Assembly (NCBI RefSeq): GCF_001570405.1 | Contig: NZ_BBYM01000034.1 | Location: 1 to 64,000, forward strand | DNA length: 64,000 bases | Origin: Microtetraspora niveoalba | GTDB lineage: Bacteria > Actinomycetota > Actinomycetes > Streptosporangiales > Streptosporangiaceae | Direction of reading: 5' to 3' | Shown: positions 56,759 to 64,000 of the stretch, one piece after another | Layout: every line of letters begins with the position of its first letter | Numbering within the stretch: position 1 is the first letter of the stretch | Program-made: the position numbers and the translations under genes | The notes under the pieces: generated by a model | Databases searched by the model: none | What the model was told of the DNA's origin: nothing | Seen by the model: only the letters and a program-made list of their open reading frames with translations

Positions 56759-57784
56759 TCAGCGGTAACGGGCCACACCCGAACCGGGCACGACCTCGCC
56801 GAGCACCCAGGCGGGCACGCCCCGGCCGGTGAGCAGAGCGAGCGCCCGGTCGGCCTGGTCCGCCGGCACGACCGCGCACATCCCCACGCCGAGGTTGAAC
56901 GTCCGGTCCATCTCCTGCTGCGGGACGCCGCCGCGCCCGGCGAGCACCTCGAAGATCGCGGGCGGGGTCCAGGAGCCCCGGTCCAGCAGGGCGTCCACCG
57001 TGCCGGGCAGGGACCGGGCCAGGTTGGCCTCGAGGCCGCCGCCGGTGATGTGCGCGAAGGCGTGCACCTCCACCTCGCGGATCAGCGCGAGGCAGTCCAG
57101 CGAATAGATGCGGGTGGGTTCGAGCAGCTCCTCGCCCAGCGTCCGCGACAACTCGGGAAGCTCGCGCTCAAGGTCCAGCCCGGCGGTCTTGATCACATGT
57201 CTGACCAGGGAGTATCCGTTGGAGTGGACCCCGCTGGAGGCCAGGGCGAGCACCACGTCGCCGGCCCGTACGCGGTCCGGTCCGAGCAGCTCGTCCGCCT
57301 CGACGACCCCCGTGCCGGCGCCAGCCAGGTCGTACTCGTCGGGGCCCATGGCGCCGGGGTGCTCCGCCGTCTCGCCGCCGACGAGCGCGCAGCCCGCGAG
57401 CCGGCACCCCTCCGCGACGCCGCCCACGATGTCGGCGATGCGCTCGGGCACCACCTTGCCGCACGCGATGTAGTCGGTCATGAAGAGCGGCTCCGCGCCG
57501 CACACCACGAGGTCGTCGACGACCATGCCGACGAGGTCGATGCCGATCGTGTCGTGCTTGCCGAGCCGCTGCGCCAGCATGACCTTGGTGCCGACGCCGT
57601 CGGTCGAGGTCGCCAGCAGCGGACGGCGGTAGCGCAGGAAGGCCGAGGCGTCGAACAGCCCGGCGAACCCGCTGGCGTCGTCCACCACCTCCGGGCGCCG
57701 GGACCGCGCCACCCGGGACTTCATCAGCTCGACGGCCCGGTCACCGGCCTCGATGTCCACACCGGCGGCGGCGTAGCTGGTCAT
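56759..57784 (-). CDS. purM: Phosphoribosylformylglycinamidine cyclo-ligase
   Basis: 341 residues. YAAAGVDIEAGDRAVELMK, TSTDGVGTKVMLAQ, GETAEHPGAM and GVHSNGYSLVR are AIR synthetase ATP- and substrate-binding motifs, with HITGGGLEANLARSLP near the end. It closes the imidazole ring to give AIR in purine synthesis. GAAGGGGAGC precedes the ATG. It follows purF by 43 bases in one operon. Confidence 0.96.
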   Translation of the reverse strand: MTSYAAAGVDIEAGDRAVELMKSRVARSRRPEVVDDASGFAGLFDASAFLRYRRPLLATSTDGVGTKVMLAQRLGKHDTIGIDLVGMVVDDLVVCGAEPLFMTDYIACGKVVPERIADIVGGVAEGCRLAGCALVGGETAEHPGAMGPDEYDLAGAGTGVVEADELLGPDRVRAGDVVLALASSGVHSNGYSLVRHVIKTAGLDLERELPELSRTLGEELLEPTRIYSLDCLALIREVEVHAFAHITGGGLEANLARSLPGTVDALLDRGSWTPPAIFEVLAGRGGVPQQEMDRTFNLGVGMCAVVPADQADRALALLTGRGVPAWVLGEVVPGSGVARYR

Positions 57785-57827
57785 GTGCTCCCCTTCGTCG
57801 GTCGTGCCCGGTCGCCCGTGCGACCCG

Positions 57828-59264
57828 TCACAGTTGCCCTTCCAGGACGTACTTGCCGACCCTGTCCTGGTCGATCGCGATGGGGTACTCGCCGGTGAAG
57901 CAGGCGCGGCAGAGCCGGTCGGCGGGGATCGTCGTCGCCTGGGTCAGCCCCTCAAGGGAGATGTAACCGAGGGAGTCGGCGCCCAGCGAGGCGCGGATCT
58001 CGTTCACGGACAGCGACCCGGCGATCAGCTCCGCCCGGGTGGCGAAGTCGATGCCGTAGAAGCACGGCCACGCGACCGGCGGCGAGGAGATCCGTACGTG
58101 GACCTCCGTGGCACCGGCCTCGCGCAGCATCTTGACGATGGCCCGCTGGGTGTTGCCGCGCACGATCGAGTCGTCCACCACGATCAGCCGCTTGCCCTGG
58201 ATGACCTCGCGCAGCGGGTTCAGCTTGAGGCGGATGCCGAGCTGGCGGATGGTCTGCGACGGCTGGATGAACGTCCGGCCGACGTAGGAGTTCTTCACCA
58301 GGCCCTGGCCGTACGGGATGCCGCTCTGCTCGGCGTAGCCGATGGCGGCGGGAGTCCCGGACTCGGGCGTCGGGATGACGAGGTCGGCGTCGACCGGGTG
58401 CTCCCTGGCGAGCTGGCGGCCCACCTCGACCCGGGTCGCCTGCACGCCGCGACCGGCGATCGTCGTGTCGGGCCGGGCGAGGTAGACGTACTCGAACAGG
58501 CAGCCCTTGGGCTGGGCCGCCGCGAACCGGCGGGACCGGACCCCGCGCTCGTCGATCGTCAGCAGCTCGCCGGGCTCGATCTCACGGATGAAGGAGGCGC
58601 CGACGATGTCGAGCGCCGCGGTCTCGGAGGCGACCACCCAGCCGCGTTCGAGCCGGCCGAGCACGAGCGGCCTGATGCCCTGCGGGTCCCGGGCGGCGAA
58701 CAGGGTCGTCTCGTTCATCCAGACCAGGGAGTACGCGCCCTTGACCTGGGGAAGCAGCTCGGACGCCGCCTCCTCGATGGACTGCGAGCGGTCCTGCGCC
58801 AGCAGCGCCGTCAGTACCTCGGTGTCCGTCGTCGCGCGGATGGCGTCCGACGGGAGGCGCAGCGCGAGCTCGCCGGTGTTGATGAGGTTGCCGTTGTGGG
58901 CGAGCGCGAGGCCGCCGTGTTCGGTGGAGCTGAGCGTGGGCTGCGCGTTCTCCCAGACGCTCGAACCGGTGGTCGAGTAGCGGCAGTGCCCGATCGCGAC
59001 GTGTCCGCGGAGCGTCCCGAGGATGGACTCGTCGAAGACCTGGGACACCAGCCCCATGTCCTTGTAGACCAGGATGCGGCTGCCCTCGCTGACCGCGATG
59101 CCCGCGGACTCCTGCCCGCGGTGCTGCAGCGCGTACAGCCCGTAATAGGTGAGTTTGGAGACATCTTCCCCCGGAGCCCACACCCCGAAGACGCCGCAGG
59201 CGTCCTTGGGGGCGCGATCGAGGGAATCGAGGTCATGGCTCAGTCGGCCGTCGCCTTTCAGCAC
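57828..59264 (-). CDS. purF: Amidophosphoribosyltransferase
   Basis: 478 residues from GTG 59264 (VLKGDGRLSHDL), the usual actinobacterial N-terminus. A short propeptide ends before C23 in DACGVFGVWAPG, the N-terminal nucleophile of the glutaminase. HRGQESAGIAV, HNGNLINTGELA and the PRPP loop VVDDSIVRGNTQRAIV are all present; Cys residues in CLFEYVY, WPCFYG and CRACF agree with a Fe-S cluster. It catalyses the first step of purine synthesis. First gene of the purF-purM unit, divergent from the DUF4190 gene. Confidence 0.96.
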   Translation of the reverse strand: MLKGDGRLSHDLDSLDRAPKDACGVFGVWAPGEDVSKLTYYGLYALQHRGQESAGIAVSEGSRILVYKDMGLVSQVFDESILGTLRGHVAIGHCRYSTTGSSVWENAQPTLSSTEHGGLALAHNGNLINTGELALRLPSDAIRATTDTEVLTALLAQDRSQSIEEAASELLPQVKGAYSLVWMNETTLFAARDPQGIRPLVLGRLERGWVVASETAALDIVGASFIREIEPGELLTIDERGVRSRRFAAAQPKGCLFEYVYLARPDTTIAGRGVQATRVEVGRQLAREHPVDADLVIPTPESGTPAAIGYAEQSGIPYGQGLVKNSYVGRTFIQPSQTIRQLGIRLKLNPLREVIQGKRLIVVDDSIVRGNTQRAIVKMLREAGATEVHVRISSPPVAWPCFYGIDFATRAELIAGSLSVNEIRASLGADSLGYISLEGLTQATTIPADRLCRACFTGEYPIAIDQDRVGKYVLEGQL

Positions 59265-59428
59265 ATGCTTGAGTCTATTTCGGCCTTCTCCCTGCTCGCG
59301 CACGCGGGTACGGAAAGTCTCGAGGAAACGATCGACTCGGCTTTGCCGTGTCTTCCGGGGTCCGTCCGCGCCCTCCGGAGAGCCTTGGGTCTCCGGCATG
59401 CCCAACTCTGGTCCGGGAGAGAGCGACC

Positions 59429-61735
59429 GTGACGACACCTGACAAGCACGCGTGGGAGCCCCCGCGTGACCAGCGGCCCGACAACGAGACCCGTCCGGAC
59501 GAGCAGCGACTGGTCCTTCCCGTGAACTCCTGGGACGAGCCCGATCTCGAAGGCTCCTGGTGGGAGCCCTCCGGATATCGGGAACCGGACCAGGCCCGGC
59601 CCGGGGAAACCCGCTCGTCAGCTTTCGGCGAAATCGGCGGCGATCCGGCGGGTACGGACCACCGGCCGGCGGCCGACCCGCACCTGGGAGACGGCGGAGA
59701 CACGAGTGACCCCGGTGTCCGCGACGGACGTGGGCGTGAACGCGGGGGAGCGGAGACGGGCGAGCCGGATTTCAGCGAGTGGACCGACTGCGGGTTCTCC
59801 GACGATCTCGCCGCCACCGATCCGGGCTACCGGTCCTGGGCCGAGCCCGAGACCACCTGGGAGAGTCTCAAGGCGTGGGCGGCCCAGGACCCGCTGGCGA
59901 GCCGGACTCCCTATGCGTCCGGGCCCGCCCAGCGCCCAGAAGGCCCCGGTCGTGACTCGGGCGGAGCGCCGGGACAGGGCGCCCCGGGCATGAACGCCGG
60001 GGGCGGCGCGGACGCGGCCGTCCCGCCCCAGGTTCCGCCCCCCCATGTGACACAGGCTTCGCCGCATCCTCAGTCCCCGGCGTCCCCGGGTACGGCGCAG
60101 GGGACGCCTCAGCCGCCACCGCAGTTCCCGGCGGCCCCGCAGACGTCGCCGCAGATCCCGTTCCAGGGCGGGCCGCCGGGTCGGCAAGGGGGAGCGCACG
60201 CCGACCCGCCACCCGCCTCCTCCTCGGGAGCCTGGAACGACCCGTACGCCGGACCCGCGACCGGGCCCCGATACGGGGACCCGCAGCCGGACCCGCGTAC
60301 CGACTGGCAGTCGGCCTCCGGGACGGGCGCCTGGTCCGACGCCGCGGCGGACGCCCGCCCTGAACCACGCATCGACGGCGCGTCCGACGGCCGGATGGAC
60401 ATCCGGTCCGATCACTGGACGGAATCCCGGGGCGAGCAGTACGCGGAGGGCCGGGCCGACGCGTACATGGAGAGGCGGTTCGACGCTCACGGGTTCCCGA
60501 TCGGCGGGGCCGACGCTGCCGGTGATTCCGGGGCCGTGTACCCGCCTGACGTGGCGACACCTCCGGCCGGATGGACCCCGTCCGTCTCGCCGTACCCGCC
60601 TGGACCGGCGAGCGGGCCCGAAGGGGCCGCCGTGCCGCCGTCCACGTGGGCGGAGGGGGGCGTCTGCGGCCACTGCGGCATGCCGCAAGGGACGTCGGGA
60701 CCGTCCGGCGCCGGGACGGGAGCCTTCGGAACGGCCGGTACGTCCGACGGCGGTACGGGGGCCTTCGGAACGGGTGGTTCCGCTGACTACGAAGGCGGGG
60801 CGGAGGATTTCGGTTCCGCAGGGGTGGCGACCGGGCCGATGACCCGGGTGGGCGGCCACGACGGGCGAGGCACGACGGACCGGCCCGTGTGGAGCGCGGG
60901 GGCCTCCACAGGGGAGTCCACGTCCGGGGAACTCATGGCGGGAGGCGCCGCCGACCGGGGAACCGCGGGCGGTCAGGCCGCTCACGGGGGAGCCGCGGCC
61001 GGGCTGATCCCGTACGCGGGCGTGAGCCGCAGGGGCCCGGAGGGGGAGCATCCCGCCGACGGGCACGTGCACGTGCTCAAGGCGGGCGGCCGGGGCGAGG
61101 CGCCCGCCTGGGGACGCGCCGACGACGACTACGTGCGCGTCATCGGCAAGGACGCCGGAACCGAGGGACCGGAGGAGCCGCAGGGCCGCCCCGGCGAGTA
61201 CGGCGAACGCCTCCCCGAAACCCCGCGGCCTCCGGAGGAGCACTTCGGCGACCGCACACCGCCCGGGGAGCCTCGGCCACCGGCGCGCGGCGGGGCCGGC
61301 GGCCGGCCTCCTTCGGACGACCAGCCCGTCTATCCGGGAGAGCCGGGCAGGCGCGACGACGGACAGATCTACTACCAGCAGCCGCCGCGAAGGCGGGGCG
61401 AGGGTCTGGGCACGGCCGCGATGGTGCTCGGCATCGTCAGCATCGTCCTGTTGTTCTTCTGCGGGCTCGGCGCGCTCACCGCGATCGTGGGCGCCGTCCT
61501 CGGCGTGGTCGCGCTCGCGATGGGCGCGAGCAAGGGGCGCGCGGTCACCGGCATCGTGCTGAGTGTCCTGACGCTCGTCCTCGCCGCGGTCATCGGGGTC
61601 GCGTTCTACAACTGGTTCCAGGCCAAGAACATGGGCGAGTGCTTCGACGTCAGGACGCATCCCACGCAGGCGTCCACCCAGCGCTGCATCGAGGACAAGC
61701 TGAGCGGCTCGGGCGTCACCGGCCGGTCCGGCTGA
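59429..61735 (+). CDS. DUF4190-type membrane protein with a ~640-residue disordered N-terminus
   Basis: 768 residues. Residues ~1-650 are low complexity, rich in Gly, Pro, Ala, Asp and Glu, with pieces such as two GTGAFGT copies, and an isolated CGHCG. The C-terminus carries two hydrophobic helices (GTAAMVLGIVSIVLLFFCGLG; VTGIVLSVLTLVLAAVIGV) as in DUF4190, then a short tail with two Cys (ECFDVR, QRCIED). Normal DUF4190 proteins are only 100-300 residues. GGGAGAGAG precedes GTG 59429. The long tail probably faces the cytosol; function unknown. Confidence 0.82.
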   Translation: MTTPDKHAWEPPRDQRPDNETRPDEQRLVLPVNSWDEPDLEGSWWEPSGYREPDQARPGETRSSAFGEIGGDPAGTDHRPAADPHLGDGGDTSDPGVRDGRGRERGGAETGEPDFSEWTDCGFSDDLAATDPGYRSWAEPETTWESLKAWAAQDPLASRTPYASGPAQRPEGPGRDSGGAPGQGAPGMNAGGGADAAVPPQVPPPHVTQASPHPQSPASPGTAQGTPQPPPQFPAAPQTSPQIPFQGGPPGRQGGAHADPPPASSSGAWNDPYAGPATGPRYGDPQPDPRTDWQSASGTGAWSDAAADARPEPRIDGASDGRMDIRSDHWTESRGEQYAEGRADAYMERRFDAHGFPIGGADAAGDSGAVYPPDVATPPAGWTPSVSPYPPGPASGPEGAAVPPSTWAEGGVCGHCGMPQGTSGPSGAGTGAFGTAGTSDGGTGAFGTGGSADYEGGAEDFGSAGVATGPMTRVGGHDGRGTTDRPVWSAGASTGESTSGELMAGGAADRGTAGGQAAHGGAAAGLIPYAGVSRRGPEGEHPADGHVHVLKAGGRGEAPAWGRADDDYVRVIGKDAGTEGPEEPQGRPGEYGERLPETPRPPEEHFGDRTPPGEPRPPARGGAGGRPPSDDQPVYPGEPGRRDDGQIYYQQPPRRRGEGLGTAAMVLGIVSIVLLFFCGLGALTAIVGAVLGVVALAMGASKGRAVTGIVLSVLTLVLAAVIGVAFYNWFQAKNMGECFDVRTHPTQASTQRCIEDKLSGSGVTGRSG

Positions 61736-61790
61736 CCCGGAACCCCGCGGCCCCGGCGCCGACGAGGGCGATGGTCGTCCGGGTGCCGGG

Positions 61791-62231
61791 TCAGCGGACC
61801 GGGAGGTAGGGCGACAGGTCGGCGCGTGACCCGCTGGCGGCGACCCGGCCCGCCGCCAGTGCGGCCTCCCAGGAGAGCCGCCCGGCCGCCAGTTCCAGCC
61901 AGGTGCGCGGGTCCGTCTCGATGACGTTCGGAGGGGTGCCGCGCGTGTGGCGCGGCCCCTCCACGCACTGCACCGCCGCGTATGGGGGCACCCGCACTTC
62001 CACCGTCCGGCCGGGCGCGCGTGCGGCCAGCTCGTCGAGCAGGTGCCGTACGGCGAAGCGAGCCGCGTCCCGGAGGGGGTCACGGCCGTCGTCGTACGCG
62101 CGGAGCACCGCCGCGACGCAGGCGGCCGGCACCGCCGCGTCGGGCCCGGTGAACGACGTTTCCCCGAGGGCGGAGAGCTGGGCGTCGAGGGCGGTACGGA
62201 CCTTCGCCGGGTCGAGTCTGCGTGGCGGCAT
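61791..62231 (-). CDS. Sterol-carrier (SCP2-like) family protein
   Basis: 146 residues. VEVRVPPYAAVQCVEGPRHTRGTPPNVIETDPRTWLELAAGRLSWEAALAAGRVAASGSRADLSPYLP is the conserved block of the actinobacterial sterol-carrier family protein, preceded by a helical N-terminus. A hydrophobic-ligand or maleylpyruvate-isomerase-like role is possible. Convergent with the DUF4190 gene, 55 bases apart. It lies beside purF here, a linkage common in actinomycetes. Confidence 0.87.
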   Translation of the reverse strand: MPPRRLDPAKVRTALDAQLSALGETSFTGPDAAVPAACVAAVLRAYDDGRDPLRDAARFAVRHLLDELAARAPGRTVEVRVPPYAAVQCVEGPRHTRGTPPNVIETDPRTWLELAAGRLSWEAALAAGRVAASGSRADLSPYLPVR

Positions 62232-62496
62232 CCGCCCATTCTCCCCCGCGCCCGCCGCCGTTCCTCTCCCGCTCGTCTCCCGCGAGCGCCGCCTCGTACC
62301 CGCGTGGACCCGGGATCACGGTCGGCCGCGCGTCACGGGCAGTCCTCCGCCCTGTGCCGGGTCGGCTTCCGCGGGAGTGGGCAGGGTTCATCGGCTGGGC
62401 GGCCGGGATTCACCTGCGGTTCGAGCGCCGGCCGTACCGTCCGACGGAGAGCCGTCCCGAGTGCTCGCTCACCGCTAGAACCCCCATGGAGGAGCT

Positions 62497-64000
62497 GTGG
62501 CGAATCCGTCGCCGCGCCGGGTCCTTCCGTTGCTCGAAACCCCGCACAAGGGTGGCCGCAGCGCGATGACCTGTCGTTTCCGTTGTGGAAATGCCTGCGA
62601 CCACGACATGCCGAACACGACCGGCAACGACTATTTCGGTGATCTCGCCGCCGCGGCCGTGTCGCGGCGCGGTGCTTTGCGTGCGGGGGCGATCGGCGCC
62701 CTGGTCGTCACGGCGGGTGCGGCCGGCGTGGCGGGAGCCGTACCGGCGGCCGCCGAGCCCGGCGCCTCCGCGCTGTCCGGCGGGAAGCACGGGAAGCCGG
62801 GCGGGGCGGGACTCGCGTTCGCCCCGGTCGCGCCGAACACGCAGGACGCCCTCGTCGTGGCCGACGGTTACGAGTCCGCCGTGGTGGTGCGGTGGGGGGA
62901 TCCGGTCACCCCGGACGCTCCCGCGTTCGACTTCGAGAACCAGACGGCCGAGGCGCAGGCCCGGCAGTTCGGCTACAACTGCGACTATGTGACGTTCTTC
63001 CCGTTGGGGCCGAACCGAGGTCTGCTGTGGGTGAACCACGAGTACACCAACGAGGCGTTGATGTTCCGCGGGTACACCGACGGCGGCGCCGCTTCCGCCG
63101 AGCAGATCAAGATCGCTCTGGCGGCGCACGGCGGCTCGGTCGTCGAGATCCGCAAGAACGGCGCCTCGGGACGGTGGGAGCTGGTCACCCAGGGCCGGCG
63201 CCGCTACAACCGGCGCGTCACCGCCCAGACGAAGTTCGCGATCAGCGGCCCGGCGGCAGGCGGCGCCCTGCTGAAGACCGCCGCCGACCCGTCCGGTCGC
63301 ACCGTGTACGGCATGCTGAACAACTGCTCGGGCGGGACGACGCCGTGGGGCACCGTCCTCACCTGCGAGGAGAACTGGAACCAGTACTTCGTCGGCGGGA
63401 ACGGCGTGCCGGAGGCGCAGAAGCCGTACCTCGCGCGCTACGGCGTGAGCACGACGGCGGCGATCCCCTCCGGCAGCCGCAGGTTCGACCGGGTCGAGGA
63501 GCGCTTCGACCTGGCGAAGCACCCGCAGGAGATCAACCGGTTCGGCTGGGTGGTGGAGATCGACCCGTTCGACCCGTCCTCGACCCCGGTGAAGCGGACG
63601 GCGCTGGGGCGCTTCGCGCACGAGGCCGCGACCACGACGCTGGCGAAGGACGGTCGGCTGGTGGTCTACATGGGCGACGACGGCCGGTTCGAGTACCTCT
63701 ACAAGTTCGTCTCCTCCAAGCGGTACATCCACGGATTCGACCGGCACAACCGGACGCTGCTCGACGAGGGGACGCTCTACGTCGCGAAGTTCACCGGTGA
63801 CAGCCCGGCGGCCGAGATCGACGGCTCGGGGAAGCTGCCGTCCGACGGCGCGTTCGACGGCTCCGGCACCTGGATCCCGCTCGTGACCGGCACGCGCTCG
63901 CACGTTCCGGGCATGACGGCCGAGGAGGTGCTCGTCTACACGCGGGCCGCGGCGGACAAGGCCGGGGCGACCAAGATGGACCGTCCGGAGGACGTGGAGC
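62497..64000 (+). CDS. PhoX-family phosphatase (DUF839), 3'-truncated by window end
   Basis: 501 codons are visible and the frame is still open at the edge. The N-terminus VANPSPRRVLPLLE and TCRFRCGNACDHDMPNT are diagnostic of this subgroup, followed by a Tat signal (SRRGALRAGAIGALVVTAG). LLWVNHEYTNEALMF, CEENWNQYF, RFGWVVEIDPFDP and GRFAHEAATT hold Ca- and Fe-ligand and active-site residues of PhoX. It should be exported folded by Tat to hydrolyse phosphate esters. GGAGG lies 4 bases upstream of the GTG. The 265 bases before it show no gene; PhoB-type boxes were not recognised. Confidence 0.92.
   Translation, partial: MANPSPRRVLPLLETPHKGGRSAMTCRFRCGNACDHDMPNTTGNDYFGDLAAAAVSRRGALRAGAIGALVVTAGAAGVAGAVPAAAEPGASALSGGKHGKPGGAGLAFAPVAPNTQDALVVADGYESAVVVRWGDPVTPDAPAFDFENQTAEAQARQFGYNCDYVTFFPLGPNRGLLWVNHEYTNEALMFRGYTDGGAASAEQIKIALAAHGGSVVEIRKNGASGRWELVTQGRRRYNRRVTAQTKFAISGPAAGGALLKTAADPSGRTVYGMLNNCSGGTTPWGTVLTCEENWNQYFVGGNGVPEAQKPYLARYGVSTTAAIPSGSRRFDRVEERFDLAKHPQEINRFGWVVEIDPFDPSSTPVKRTALGRFAHEAATTTLAKDGRLVVYMGDDGRFEYLYKFVSSKRYIHGFDRHNRTLLDEGTLYVAKFTGDSPAAEIDGSGKLPSDGAFDGSGTWIPLVTGTRSHVPGMTAEEVLVYTRAAADKAGATKMDRPEDVE

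Overview
The window is very GC-rich chromosomal DNA with strongly G/C-biased third codon positions, many GTG starts, 4-base start/stop overlaps (ATGA, GTGA) and a set of genes typical of filamentous Actinobacteria (BldC, DUF3073, DUF5999, an OsaABC-type locus, SAV2177-type methyltransferase, F420-dependent oxidoreductase). The best inference is a Streptosporangiales-like actinomycete (Streptosporangiaceae or a near relative); the exact genus cannot be read from the sequence. I see no rRNA, no complete tRNA, no CRISPR, no insertion sequence and no phage genes.

Layout. 0-3.4 kb: a 5'-truncated secreted beta-rich protein and a NYN-domain protein. 3.7-10.2 kb: an osaB-osaA / osaC-type osmotic and general stress signalling locus with a receiver plus coiled-coil regulator, a giant multi-HAMP hybrid kinase and a divergent SpoIIE phosphatase with a degenerate RsbW-like domain. 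10.2-18.3 kb: S9 peptidase, RlmA-type rRNA methyltransferase, metallo-beta-lactamase-fold hydrolase, secreted beta-propeller, MMPL transporter, NUDIX hydrolase and a small coiled-coil protein. 18.4-24.6 kb: an L-rhamnose catabolic regulon (rhaB, LacI regulator, rhaM remnant, rhaI, rhaD) with two matching operators. 24.7-31.4 kb: small metabolic and regulatory genes (SnoaL-like, anti-sigma-type ATPase, DUF5999, acyltransferase, methyltransferase, MOSC, prolyl aminopeptidase, DoxX-like, P-loop ATPase). 31.5-35.2 kb: an ABC-2 exporter plus two-component system operon with a peculiar Met/Thr/Ala bridge ORF. 35.3-38.2 kb: F420 oxidoreductase and a hydrolase-merR operon with a MerR-type palindrome. 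38.5-43.7 kb: a tightly coupled polar amino acid ABC importer, D-aminoacylase and cytoplasmic class-A-beta-lactamase-fold hydrolase. 44-53 kb: LysR, methyltransferase, lipoprotein, pyrD, GH20, amidase, a frameshifted gene, LacI and TetR regulators. 53.3-64 kb: the conserved actinobacterial block bldC - hypothetical - vdh - DUF3073 - purM - purF, then a DUF4190 membrane protein, a sterol-carrier family protein and a PhoX phosphatase running off the end.

Most notable patterns. (1) Six of the spaces between convergent genes carry tandem duplications of quite different unit length (9, 12, 22, 29, about 43/134 and 122 bp), and in three of them the duplicated unit includes the stop codon of the neighbouring gene. 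(2) The duplications at 3.4 kb and 43.7 kb belong to one dispersed repeat family. (3) The rhamnose regulon has lost rhaM by an internal deletion but keeps its promoter-proximal signals. (4) An importer / D-aminoacylase / cytoplasmic SxxK hydrolase operon is the best candidate for an uncharacterised pathway, plausibly salvage of D-amino-acid-containing compounds. (5) The DUF3073 leader can form mutually exclusive hairpins that would hide or expose its ribosome binding site.
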